Shown piece after piece: positions 27,209 through 35,708 of a stretch of DNA of 62,630 nt. The DNA lies in NCBI GenBank assembly GCA_016789785.1, contig JAEUQE010000016.1:1-62630 (forward strand), written 5' to 3'. The DNA comes from Bryobacterales bacterium. GTDB taxonomy: Bacteria; Acidobacteriota; Terriglobia; Bryobacterales; Bryobacteraceae. The notes under the pieces were generated by a model that saw nothing but the letters and a program-made list of their open reading frames with translations, had not been told where the DNA came from and ran no database searches. Within the stretch, counting starts at the first letter, position 1. Each line of letters starts with the position of its first letter. The position numbers and the translations under genes are program-made.

Positions 27209-28573
27209 ATGGACGGCTTCGGCTCCCGGTTTCTCATCAGCCTCATCATCGTGATGGTGAACGCGTTCTTTGCCGCGTCGGAAGTGGCGCTGGTGTCTTC
27301 GCGTATCTCGCGGCTGAAGGAACTTGCCCAGGCCGGCAACGTCGGCGCCCAGGCCGCCGTGAGTCTGCTCTCCAATTCCGAACGCCTGCTCAGCGTGGTC
27401 CAGGTCGGTGTCACGATCGCCAGCCTCGCTCTTGGCGTCACCGCGGAAAAGCCCCTCGAAGAGTGGCTCATCCGATCCCTCAGCCCGCTGGGCGTCTACA
27501 TCCCGGGCAGTGTGGTCACCGGCGCCAGCGTCCTCTTCTCGTATCTCATCATGACTTACTTCCATGTCGTCATTGGTGAAGTGGTTCCGAAGAACGTCGC
27601 CATCGAGAAGTCGGAACGCTTGGCCGTGGTCGTGTCCCCCGTCCTGCTCGTCTTCTACCGCATCTCCGAGCCCTTCGTCCTCATCCTCGAACGATCCGCC
27701 GCCGCGGTGTCAAAGGTACTCGGCCTCCGCGGGCAACAGGCTGGCGGGCACTCCGTGGAAGAACTGAAATTCATCTTGAGTTCCAGCCTGCGCGAAGGCG
27801 TCATTGAGGGCTTTTCCGGCACCTCCATCCAGCGCCTGATGGAACTCCAGGAATACCTCACGCGCGAGATCATGGTTCCACGCCGGGAAGTCGTCTCGGC
27901 GCCCGTCGGCAGCACGCTCGACCAATTACTCCGCATTGCCAACGAACATCAGTACTCCCGCTTGCCCATCTATGAAGGTGGTCCCGAACATCTCATCGGC
28001 TATGTCCACACCAAGGATCTGCTGCGGGTTTGGGAGGAGCGGCGCATCGCCACCACCAAACGCCGCTCCGTCCGTCCCTTTGAGTTGCGCCCGCTCGTGC
28101 GAAGCCTGCCTGTGGTTCCCGAATCGAAGCCCGTTGTCCAGTTACTCGATGAGTTCCGGCAGAGCCACTCGCACATGGCCATGGTCGTCGACGAGTTCGG
28201 AACCGCGGTAGGCATTGTCTCGCTCGAAGACCTTGTTGAGCAGGTCTTCGGCGAGATTGAAGATGAGCACGATGCACGGCGGCCGAAAGTCTCCCAAGCC
28301 GCGCTGGTCCTGGAAGTGGAAGGCACCATCCCCATTCGCGATCTCGAAGTGCAGTATGGCATCGTCCTTCCAGCCGAAGGCGGCTACGAAACGCTCGCCG
28401 GCTTCCTGCTCTACAAGCTCGGCTACATCCCGAAGCCCGGCGACCAGGTGGAGCAGGAAGACCGCCGTTACATTGTGGAAGAGATGGATCGCAATCGCAT
28501 CGCGCGCGTTCGTGTCGAGCGAATCCTGCCTGCGGAGCCGCATGTCGAGGCGGCGTCTCCAGCCGGCTCTTAG
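27209..28573 (+). CDS. CNNM/CorC (HlyC) family membrane protein
   Basis: A 454 aa protein with an N-terminal DUF21/CNNM membrane domain of about 190 residues (FFAASEVALVSSRISRLKEL is diagnostic), two CBS domains (REIMVPRREVVSAP; HSHMAMVVDEFGTAVGIVSL) and a CorC_HlyC C-terminal domain (GGYETLAGFLLYKLGYIPKP). The family is implicated in magnesium or other divalent-metal export and is often misnamed haemolysin. No neighbour suggests a special role. Confidence 0.93.
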   Translation: MDGFGSRFLISLIIVMVNAFFAASEVALVSSRISRLKELAQAGNVGAQAAVSLLSNSERLLSVVQVGVTIASLALGVTAEKPLEEWLIRSLSPLGVYIPGSVVTGASVLFSYLIMTYFHVVIGEVVPKNVAIEKSERLAVVVSPVLLVFYRISEPFVLILERSAAAVSKVLGLRGQQAGGHSVEELKFILSSSLREGVIEGFSGTSIQRLMELQEYLTREIMVPRREVVSAPVGSTLDQLLRIANEHQYSRLPIYEGGPEHLIGYVHTKDLLRVWEERRIATTKRRSVRPFELRPLVRSLPVVPESKPVVQLLDEFRQSHSHMAMVVDEFGTAVGIVSLEDLVEQVFGEIEDEHDARRPKVSQAALVLEVEGTIPIRDLEVQYGIVLPAEGGYETLAGFLLYKLGYIPKPGDQVEQEDRRYIVEEMDRNRIARVRVERILPAEPHVEAASPAGS

Positions 28574-29090
28574 GCCGTGATGCGGCGCAACGAGAATCTC
28601 CTTGGAGTGGATCCTTTAGGAACCAGCGCCACCGCAAACGCCAGATCATCCCACTGCGGCGCCGGCCCAGTCCCCCGGTCCCCCGCTCACTTCACGCACC
28701 CCAACCCCGCCGCAACTCCGCCCACAACGGCAGATTCCCAGCCACGGTTTCCTGACCGGTAGTCTCATCCGCATCACCGTCTTCCTGGCCCAACTCATCA
28801 GTAGCGGAAGGTCCGTCCGGGCCTGCAGCGAACGCGACCGTACCCGGGTTCGCGGCGATCAGTTCAACCGCGTTCCCGAGAAAGCCAAGCCGGCCTGCGA
28901 GATCGCTGGATTCCTCCAGTCCCGAGATGAAGAACTTCGGAAAGCATGCCTGCGCGCTGTTTGCCTTCCACAACCCGTTGAAAAAAGGCTACTTCACACC
29001 CGAAGAGACCTTCGGATGATCCGAATCCTTTCCGAAGGCACTGCGCCGCCGGTCCTGCCCGACAATGGGGGCCGAAAGGAAGTTCCTCAA
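28574..29090. other. Intergenic region without a clear gene
   Basis: About 500 bases after the CNNM gene. One minus-strand open frame (28692-28973, 93 codons; WAELRRGWGA at its end) and a 30-codon plus-strand frame (28927-29019) exist, but neither has a Shine-Dalgarno, a leaderless -10 box or a recognisable motif. The part just before 29091 acts as leader for the next gene. Confidence 0.4.
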
Positions 29091-29462
29091 ATGAATCTGA
29101 CCACACAACGCATTCTGATCTGGACGCCACGCGTGATCGGCGTAACCTATACCCTCTTCATCAGCATGTTCGCGCTGGACGCGCTTGGTCATGGCCATGG
29201 CTTCTGGAAGACCGCGCTGGATCTGCTGAAGCATCTCATCCCGTCCTTCCTTCTTCTGGCCATGGTCGTGCTGGCCTGGCGCTGGCAGTGGATCGGAACA
29301 GTGATATCGAGCGCACTGCTCGGGCTGTTCCTGTGGTGGAACTTCAATTTCCGGCACAACGTGCCGAGCGCCGTGCTGGTGATCGCGGGCCCGTTGGCGC
29401 TAATGGCCGTGCTGTATCTGGTTAGCTGGCTCAAACGCGCCGAGTTGCGGATGGTGCGGTAG
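29091..29462 (+). CDS. Small integral membrane protein, unknown family
   Basis: A protein of 123 aa with four hydrophobic segments (for example VIGVTYTLFISMFALDAL and FLLLAMVVLAWRW). It resembles small membrane proteins of about 120 aa that recur as singletons in Acidobacteriota and Bacteroidota. I chose the ATG at 29091 because GAAAGGAA precedes it by about eight bases and the first span begins soon after. Function unknown. Confidence 0.7.
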   Translation: MNLTTQRILIWTPRVIGVTYTLFISMFALDALGHGHGFWKTALDLLKHLIPSFLLLAMVVLAWRWQWIGTVISSALLGLFLWWNFNFRHNVPSAVLVIAGPLALMAVLYLVSWLKRAELRMVR

Positions 29463-29584
29463 CGCCTCCCGCGGAATGCTCCCTGCCGCGCCATGTGCCG
29501 GGAGCGCGTGCGGGGTTCCGGCAGCCCAACCGGGCTCCGCGCGCGATGGGCGGGATGCGTCAACCGGCCGGAAGCCGGCGTTGA

Positions 29585-29590
29585 TACTAT
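29585..29590 (+). promoter_or_regulatory. -10 box TACTAT of the sulfatase gene
   Basis: TACTAT ends seven bases before the ATG at 29598, with no Shine-Dalgarno. An imperfect inverted repeat CCGGCCGGAAGCCGG lies just upstream (about 29563-29578). Confidence 0.5.
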
Positions 29591-29597
29591 TCTGATG

Positions 29598-31148
29598 ATG
29601 CGCCGCGCACTGACACGCCGAGGATTCACTCAACTTGCGGCGGGGGCCATGCCTGCATCCGCAGCCTCGCCGCAACCGCCCGCGCCGAAACCGAATGTGC
29701 TGTGGATCATGGCCGACCAGTTGCGCTTCGACTGTCTCGGCGTCAACGGCAACAAACTCATCCAGACGCCGAACATCGACCGGATCGCCGCGCGGTCGGC
29801 GAACTTCCAGAAGACGTTCGTGCAGGCGCCCGTCTGCGTGCCCTCAAGAGCCAGTTGCTTCACCGGACGCTATCCGCACAGCCACAAGAACCGGGTCAAC
29901 TACACTCCGCTCGACGGGCGCGAACAATTGATCCAGAAAATGTTTCAAGAGGGCGGCTATCAGACCGCCTCCGTTGGCAAGCTCCACTTCCATCCGCCGA
30001 CCGCCGAACATGCCCGCAGCACCGGCTTTGACCACGTCCGGCTCGACGATGGTGTGAATGCCACCGACCCCTATTCGGACTACGTCGCCTGGCGCAAAGC
30101 CAACGACCCCATGGCGGCGAAGGTGCACTATCACGCCACGGTGCCCTCGGTACCCACTGGCAGGAATCCGTTCCGCGCCGCCATCGAGTACCCATACACT
30201 CCCACCGCATGGACAGGCGCTGAAACGCGCAAGATCCTGGGCGATCTTCGATCCGGCCAGAAGCCGTTCTTCCTGTTCAGTTCGTTCTTCAAGCCGCATT
30301 CGCCGCACTCGATTCCCGAGCCGTACGATTCGATGTACGACATCATCGAAATCCCGCTGCCGAGGCGCGTTACTCTCCCAGACATCCACAAGCTGCCGCT
30401 CCCGGTTCAGAAGCAGATCCTGCGCGGCAAGCCGCACTACGACATGGATCGCGAAAGGCTCCAGTGGATCTATCGGAGCTACTATGCCGGCGTGACGATG
30501 GTGGACCGCGAGATCGGGCAGATCCTCGAAGGCGTCGACCTCGACAACACCATCGTGCTGATCACATCGGATCATGGCGATCAACTGCTGGAGCACGGCC
30601 TCGAAGGGAAAAACGTATTCTTCGAGTCTTCGGTGCGGGTGCCGTTCCTGATCTCGTGGCCCGGACACATTCGGACCGGCAAACGGCGCGAGTTGATCGA
30701 GATGGTGGACGTGCTGCCGACGCTGTTGGATCTGTGCGGGCTCCCCGCACGGAAGTCCGTGCAGGGCCGCTCCTTCGCATCATTGATCGCAGCGCAGCAG
30801 AACGGCGCGCCCGCCTACCGCGCGAGAGAGTTCGTTTTCTCTGAAAATGTCATCCCGGAAGTGATCACCAATCGCGGTTTGAACATGTACTATGCGCCGG
30901 GAGAGGGCGTGGGTGGCATTCTGAATCCTGATGCGAAAATGCTGCGCACCGAACGCTACAAGCTCAACCACTATGTAGGGCACGGCGGTGAGCTGTACGA
31001 CCTTCAGGAAGATCCGGGTGAGACTCGCAATCTGTACGGCGTTGCCGCGCATCAGCCGATGGTGCGCGAGATGAGGGACCGGCTGCTCGACTTCCTGATC
31101 ACCGCGGATGAGCCGGACCAGATCGCACCGCACTGGCTTGTGAGGTGA
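29598..31148 (+). CDS. Tat-exported type I sulfatase
   Basis: A sulfatase of 516 aa with a twin-arginine signal (TRRGFTQLAAG). The formylglycine site is C80-V-P-S-R followed by ASCFTGRYP, so the Cys-type maturation motif is intact. The metal site near the N-terminus reads IMADQ, one acidic residue short of the usual DDQ. SDHGDQLLEHG supplies the second metal-binding strand. The family removes sulfate esters from carbohydrates, steroids or choline; VRMPFL-like C-terminal features suggest a polysaccharide or small-substrate S1 enzyme, but the substrate is not resolved. Starts leaderless-type. Confidence 0.9.
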   Translation: MRRALTRRGFTQLAAGAMPASAASPQPPAPKPNVLWIMADQLRFDCLGVNGNKLIQTPNIDRIAARSANFQKTFVQAPVCVPSRASCFTGRYPHSHKNRVNYTPLDGREQLIQKMFQEGGYQTASVGKLHFHPPTAEHARSTGFDHVRLDDGVNATDPYSDYVAWRKANDPMAAKVHYHATVPSVPTGRNPFRAAIEYPYTPTAWTGAETRKILGDLRSGQKPFFLFSSFFKPHSPHSIPEPYDSMYDIIEIPLPRRVTLPDIHKLPLPVQKQILRGKPHYDMDRERLQWIYRSYYAGVTMVDREIGQILEGVDLDNTIVLITSDHGDQLLEHGLEGKNVFFESSVRVPFLISWPGHIRTGKRRELIEMVDVLPTLLDLCGLPARKSVQGRSFASLIAAQQNGAPAYRAREFVFSENVIPEVITNRGLNMYYAPGEGVGGILNPDAKMLRTERYKLNHYVGHGGELYDLQEDPGETRNLYGVAAHQPMVREMRDRLLDFLITADEPDQIAPHWLVR

Positions 31149-31170
31149 CGGCTTGTGAGGTGAGGCGCCG

Positions 31171-32559
31171 CTACTGAGGCCTCCCGACCACCCGGATCTC
31201 GTACATCACCGCAGCCTCGTTCGATTTCTCAGCCGCGTCCTCCGAGGCTGTCTTGCGCCCCTTCGCCGCTTCCTCGGTGCGCGCGCCACCGCCTACTGCA
31301 CCGCCACCCGGCGCGATCGGCATCTGACGGAAAGATTGCTGCACCATTCCACCCAGAGCGATCGCACTCCGGTCGTCCGGCACAAATCGCAGCAGCAGAG
31401 TCTGCGGGCCAACCTCAGCCATGATCGCGCCATCGGAAGGAATCAGAGCCTGCGTTCCCACCTCGACCCGTTGGCGCGTCACAAGAGTCTCCACACGGCC
31501 CGACTCGCCCCGGCGTTCAACCGTCACCCACCCGGGCACAGGCGGGTTCATTCGAAATTGAAGGGCGTCAGTACGGACCAGCGCCTGCCCGGAGGATACC
31601 GGCGTCAACGAGCCGTCGGGAAGCCGGCGCAGTAGCATCGCCACGGGCGCCGCAGGGCTCTTCTTCGCTGCAACGACCTTCGCCCTGGACGCCGGGGCCG
31701 CGGCGCCTGTAGCTGACGCATCGGTCATCGCCATCCGGACATCGCTTTCACGCTTCGCCCCAGACTTGGCCTGTTCGACATTGGAGGCCAATCGCTTCGT
31801 CTCCGCGGTCCCCGTTTCGACAGGCTTCGCTTCATCGCGGCTCGCCGGACGTTGCAACTCGTCACGTTCTTCGCGCACTCGTGCACCCGCCACGACGCTC
31901 GGAGCCGGTGGAGGAGCGGCCGGAACGGGCTCTGATGCAGCCGGTTCCGCGATCTTCACGGGCTCGGCGGCCACGTCCTTCCGCGACTCACGGGATAGCC
32001 CGGCCTGCTCCCGAACCGCCACTGCGGGGCGCGCCTGGACGCGAGCTTCCGGTTCTTCCTTCGCGGCGGCAGCGGAGGGCGATGCCGGCTGAGCCTTCGG
32101 CTGCACGCGGTAGCTCATGGTCGAATCGCTCGTCATCGGAGGGCCAGCAATTGGAACGCGCGAAGCCGCTTCCTGCATTGCCGGCGGCGCCAGTTGCGAC
32201 GTAGGCCTCGTCCCGAAAAACGCTACCACCAGGCAAGCCGTGGTCAGCGCGCCCACTGCGCCCCAAGCCCAGGGCCGCTTCCACCACAACTTGATTCTTT
32301 CGATCGTGGACGGCGGCGTCTGTAATGCCTCCACGATCTCCGCCCGCGCACGAGGATCCTCGAACACCTCGCGCAACGGCTCCTCCGCCATCAGTTCATC
32401 AAACAGATCCTGCCGCTCCAGCGCCGCCTCGATCAACCGCCGCTGCTCTTCCGAAGTGAGGTTGCCCGCCGAGAAACCGCCCGCCAGCGCCCGCACATCC
32501 TGCCCGCCCGGATCGGGACCCGCCGAGCCATTCGTACCCGGCTTGTCATGCTCGCTCAT
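31171..32559 (-). CDS. Transmembrane anti-sigma-like protein
   Basis: A protein of 462 aa. The cytoplasmic N-terminus (about residues 1-95) is acidic and helical (LTSEEQRRLIEAALERQ) and lacks a zinc motif. One membrane span follows (WAWGAVGALTTACLVVAFFG), then a long Ala/Pro/Glu-rich linker and a C-terminal beta-like domain ending in YEIRVVGRPQ. The start is the ATG at 32559, supported by AAGGAGG and by an ATGA overlap with the ECF sigma stop. This pairing makes it the likely partner of that sigma factor. The linker would span the periplasm or peptidoglycan layer. Confidence 0.75.
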   Translation of the reverse strand: MSEHDKPGTNGSAGPDPGGQDVRALAGGFSAGNLTSEEQRRLIEAALERQDLFDELMAEEPLREVFEDPRARAEIVEALQTPPSTIERIKLWWKRPWAWGAVGALTTACLVVAFFGTRPTSQLAPPAMQEAASRVPIAGPPMTSDSTMSYRVQPKAQPASPSAAAAKEEPEARVQARPAVAVREQAGLSRESRKDVAAEPVKIAEPAASEPVPAAPPPAPSVVAGARVREERDELQRPASRDEAKPVETGTAETKRLASNVEQAKSGAKRESDVRMAMTDASATGAAAPASRAKVVAAKKSPAAPVAMLLRRLPDGSLTPVSSGQALVRTDALQFRMNPPVPGWVTVERRGESGRVETLVTRQRVEVGTQALIPSDGAIMAEVGPQTLLLRFVPDDRSAIALGGMVQQSFRQMPIAPGGGAVGGGARTEEAAKGRKTASEDAAEKSNEAAVMYEIRVVGRPQ

Positions 32560-33087
32560 GTGGTCCCTCCTTTCCGGCCCGCGGACCCTTCCATCCGCTC
32601 GCGCAGCTCTTTCCGGCAGCGCAGATCCCACGTGTAGATCGTGTTGATCGAATCAACCGCGAACAACCGCTGGATCTCCGCGAAGCTCTTGCCTTGCAGT
32701 TTGTACAGCAGAAGGCGGCGGCAGCGCTCACCCATCTTCGGCAACACGTCGTGCAGCCGCTGAAGCAACTCCTTGCGCTCGGCCAACGCTTCGGGAGTCT
32801 CGCCCGGATCGGCCAGCAGTTCCTCCTCCACCGGCACCTGCTCATGCTCGCCACGGCGCACGCTCTTGCGCACGCGTTCCCGGATCTTGAAGCGCGCAAT
32901 CTGCATGGCGAGCGGAACCAGTTCCGTCAGTTCCGTCACGTGCGCGTATTTCGTATGGAGCAACATGAGCACGTCCTGCGCGACGTCTTCGGCCGCCTCC
33001 CTCTGTATATGAGATGACGCGAATCCGAGAATCCTTTCACGCAGTCGGGCAAGAATCTGTTCGCGTTGCACCTGTTCGAGTTGCACG
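32556..33087 (-). CDS. ECF-type RNA polymerase sigma factor
   Basis: A sigma factor of about 176 aa. Region 2 is visible as REAAEDVAQDVLMLLHTKYA and region 4 as ERCRRLLLYKLQGKSFAEIQ with a following helix. The start is uncertain: the reading frame runs open to 33290 and overlaps the convergent-side gene tail, no ATG occurs in the plausible stretch, and I take the GTG at 33087 because the family begins soon after. It is coupled to the downstream membrane protein by an ATGA overlap. Confidence 0.8.
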
Positions 33088-33148
33088 GCAGCAAGAGGTA
33101 GTCTTGATTCTACTCCGGTTCCCGGCAGCGTGAGCTTACTCGATCCGC

Positions 33149-33670
33149 TTACTGCTTCCGCAGCCGCATGCGGACAGTGGTCATCTCCGGCCGGTCCCCC
33201 ATCTTGACGGTGGTCGTTTCTTCCCACTCGCCCTTGTCGTTCACCTTCATGAAATGGCGGATATTGGCCGGCCCGACGGGGAAGCCCCATGCAAACGTCT
33301 GCCCATCCACCACGAAATCGGAGTCCACCTTGCGCCCATCGCTGTAGGCACGGATCGCGTAGCCCTGCCTGGTCTCATCGTACGACACGACGGCCACGGC
33401 GTTGAAAACCACCTTCCCCGACTCGGGATCACGCCCAGTCCCCTCGATCAGCATGATGGTGCCGTCCAAACGGTACTCGATCTCCTCCGTCTGCACGATT
33501 TGAATTGGCTTACCCGGACCCTGTTGAACGGTGGCCTCGCCCTTCCACTTGCCGGCCAGGAATTCGAGTTTCTTCATCGCCTCCTTCTGTACCGCGACAC
33601 CGGGGTTGACCCTTGGTTGGGCGGACAGGTCTGGCGCCAACAGGATGGGGAGGAGAAGCAGGAAACGCAT
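33149..33670 (-). CDS. Secreted lipocalin-like protein (DUF1579-type), unknown role
   Basis: A protein of 173 aa with a signal peptide (MRFLLLLPILLAPDLSAQ) and a beta-barrel-like body beginning EFLAGKWKGEATV, the pattern seen in DUF1579/lipocalin-like proteins. I place the start at 33670 because the signal peptide begins there and TATCCT lies seven bases before the ATG, the leaderless arrangement seen elsewhere; the frame is open further upstream. It ends just before the ECF sigma gene. Function unknown. Confidence 0.75.
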   Translation of the reverse strand: MRFLLLLPILLAPDLSAQPRVNPGVAVQKEAMKKLEFLAGKWKGEATVQQGPGKPIQIVQTEEIEYRLDGTIMLIEGTGRDPESGKVVFNAVAVVSYDETRQGYAIRAYSDGRKVDSDFVVDGQTFAWGFPVGPANIRHFMKVNDKGEWEETTTVKMGDRPEMTTVRMRLRKQ

Positions 33671-33677
33671 AGCGATC

Positions 33678-33683
33678 AGGATA
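33678..33683 (-). promoter_or_regulatory. -10 box TATCCT, leaderless-type
   Basis: On the minus strand TATCCT ends seven bases before the ATG at 33670; no Shine-Dalgarno is present. Confidence 0.5.
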
Positions 33684-33745
33684 GCCGAGCATTTGGCCCC
33701 GCGCCAGTTCGCCGTTCGCCTCAAGTGCAAAACCGCAACGCATGC

Positions 33746-33751
33746 TATGCT
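33746..33751 (+). promoter_or_regulatory. -10 box TATGCT of the PEP-CTERM gene
   Basis: TATGCT ends seven bases before the ATG at 33759, again with no Shine-Dalgarno. Confidence 0.5.
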
Positions 33752-33758
33752 CCGTTCC

Positions 33759-34360
33759 ATGCGCAGTTTGCAGCTTGTGATCTGTGTGGTTGCGATGGCC
33801 GCCGCAGCGAGCGCGGCGACGGTCACGTTGATACCATGACCGGCAATTCGGTGGATCCCTTTACGGGAATCACCGAAAACGGCTTGACGGTGACGCCGAG
33901 CGGTCCAAACTGGCTAAAGTCCTTCACAGTATTCGGCAACCCATCGCCATTTATCACCACGGACGGATTGGAGGTTTGGCTGGATGTCACGAGGGGTGGC
34001 GGTTTGTTCCGCTTCACCTCGGTCGACCTCCAAGATTTCACGCGGGATACTTTTAACAACCCCAGCCGCTACGCAATCGATGGGCTTCTGGGCGGTTCCG
34101 TCGTGTTCAGCCTCTTGGGCAGCCTTCCAAACAGCTCTAACTGGGTAGCGATCAGTTCCGGTTCGGCGATGGATATTCTGGTGGACACCGTGAGAGTCAC
34201 TCTCCGCCGTTCAGCGCAGGATCCGACACTTGCCACTCTTCGGGGCTTGGATAACATCGTGGTTGCCGACGTTCCGGAACCAGCCTCGCTCGGGATGCTG
34301 ACTGCCGGTCTCGCAGCCATCGCATTGCGACGTCGCCGGAGTGCGCGAACGAAGGCGTAG
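33759..34360 (+). pseudogene. PEP-CTERM sorting-domain protein with a frameshift after the signal peptide
   Basis: The signal peptide (SLQLVICVVAMAAAASAATV) is read from the ATG at 33759 and hits a stop at 33837-33839. The rest of the protein continues in another frame from about 33831 (DTMTGNSVDPFTGITENG) to a classic PEP-CTERM tail (VPEPASLGMLTAGLAAIALR followed by RRR) ending at 34360. One extra base near 33831 would join the frames as ATVTLDTMTGN. Family members are secreted, anchored by exosortase, and about 200 aa, which the joined product matches. Either a true mutation or a sequencing error. Exosortase is not in this window. Confidence 0.75.
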
Positions 34361-34398
34361 TAAGCAACGCCCAATCAAGGCCGCGCAACTCACCGCCG

Positions 34399-35487
34399 TC
34401 ACATCACTTCGTGGCAACCATCACTCGCCCTGCAAACATAGATGCCGGGACGAATGCCCGTGCGCTCTTCGTATCGCGACGCAATGTGCGCGCGGGCCGA
34501 GTCCGCATGTTCCGCGGCCACGAGGTTCACCGTGCAGCCGCCGAATCCGCCACCGGTCATCCGCGCACCAAAAACCCCTTCACACTCCGCAGCGAGGCTC
34601 ACCATCAGATCGAGTTCCTCGCAACTGACTTCGTAGTCATCGCGCAGACTGCGGTGTGACTCCCGCATCAATCGTCCGAACCCCGGCAGATCCCCACCAC
34701 GGAGACAACGTTCCGCCGCAAGCACCCGCGCGTTCTCGGCAATCACGTGGCGGCACCGCCGGCGCACCCGTTCGCCCAGACCCGCCGCTCCCCGGTCAAA
34801 CATCGCCTCATCCACATCCCGCAACATCGGAACCCCAAAATGTTTCGCGGCGGCTTCGCAGTCCGCGCGCCGGTCATTGTATTCGCTGCCGGTGAGTTCG
34901 TGCTTCACCATCGTGTTGCAAACCAGCAGGCGCACGTTCGAAGGCAACGGCGCGGGCCGTGATTCGAGGCTGCGGCAGTCAATCACCAGTGCGTGTCCAG
35001 CGGTTCCATGACAGGCGATGTACTGGTCCATGATCCCGCATCGCAGTCCGACGAATTCGCTTTCCGCGCGCTGGCACAGCACGGCAATCTCGCGCTTCGC
35101 CAACGCATGCCCCGCAATCGACGACAGTGCGAGCGCGCTCGATACTTCGAGTGCCGCGGAAGAACTCAGCCCCGCGCCAAGCGGCACCTGCCCGTCGATC
35201 TCGAGATCCGCACCCTGCAACCGGTAGCCCGCGAGTTCCAACTGCTGCGCGACGCCGCGAACGTAGTCCGCCCAATCCCCGGCTCGCGCGATGGCGTCGA
35301 GGTCGAACTCCGCGACGCCGGAACACTGCTTCGAACGCACGGTTACCTGACGTCCCCCTCGCGGTGATGCGGCCACGGTCGTGCTGTAGTCGATCGCGGC
35401 GGGAAATACGAACCCTTCGCTGTAGTCAGTATGCTCACCGATCAGGTTCACGCGGCCCGGCGCGCGAAACACCCGTGCTGTGCTCAC
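34399..35487 (-). CDS. galK: Galactokinase
   Basis: A GHMP kinase of 362 aa that phosphorylates galactose at C1 in the Leloir pathway. The galactokinase signature GRVNLIGEHTDYSEGFVFP stands near the N-terminus, the ATP loop PLGAGLSSSAALE in the middle, and the third motif MTGGGFGGCTVNLV near the C-terminus. I chose the GTG at 35487 because it forms a GTGA overlap with the upstream small gene and is preceded by a GGGGGAAGG tract. Third gene of an operon with a Na+/sugar symporter and a small membrane protein. Confidence 0.94.
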   Translation of the reverse strand: MSTARVFRAPGRVNLIGEHTDYSEGFVFPAAIDYSTTVAASPRGGRQVTVRSKQCSGVAEFDLDAIARAGDWADYVRGVAQQLELAGYRLQGADLEIDGQVPLGAGLSSSAALEVSSALALSSIAGHALAKREIAVLCQRAESEFVGLRCGIMDQYIACHGTAGHALVIDCRSLESRPAPLPSNVRLLVCNTMVKHELTGSEYNDRRADCEAAAKHFGVPMLRDVDEAMFDRGAAGLGERVRRRCRHVIAENARVLAAERCLRGGDLPGFGRLMRESHRSLRDDYEVSCEELDLMVSLAAECEGVFGARMTGGGFGGCTVNLVAAEHADSARAHIASRYEERTGIRPGIYVCRASDGCHEVM

Positions 35488-35681
35488 TGAACCTTCCCCC
35501 GTTTCGCGAGCCACAGAAACGTCAGACCCACCACCAGCAAGACACTTCCCCAACCAAGATTCACATTGATTCCGAGCGAACGCTGGTAGAGCGAGGCGTC
35601 ACTCATCAGACCGTATCCGGTCAGCAGCAGACCATTGATCGCGAGCAGCAAACCGATTGGCAACCGTATGTCGAGGCCCAT
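35484..35681 (-). CDS. Small two-span membrane protein in the galactose operon
   Basis: A protein of 65 aa with two hydrophobic segments (LPIGLLLAINGLLLTGYGL and WGSVLLVVGLTFLWLA). GAAGGA lies nine bases before the ATG. Its tail overlaps galK by four bases (GTGA) and its head lies 27 bases after the symporter stop, so it is a genuine operon member. A role with the symporter is a guess from position only. Confidence 0.7.
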   Translation of the reverse strand: MGLDIRLPIGLLLAINGLLLTGYGLMSDASLYQRSLGINVNLGWGSVLLVVGLTFLWLAKRGKVQ

Positions 35682-35708
35682 GCAAGAATCCTTCCATCCA
35701 ACCCGCGT

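Noticed and set aside
28692..29019. Two short open frames after the CNNM gene
   Set aside because: Neither has a Shine-Dalgarno, a leaderless -10 box or a family motif.
29563..29578. Inverted repeat CCGGCCGGAAGCCGG before the sulfatase gene considered as a terminator or operator
   Set aside because: No T-run follows and the arms are short GC runs common at this base composition.
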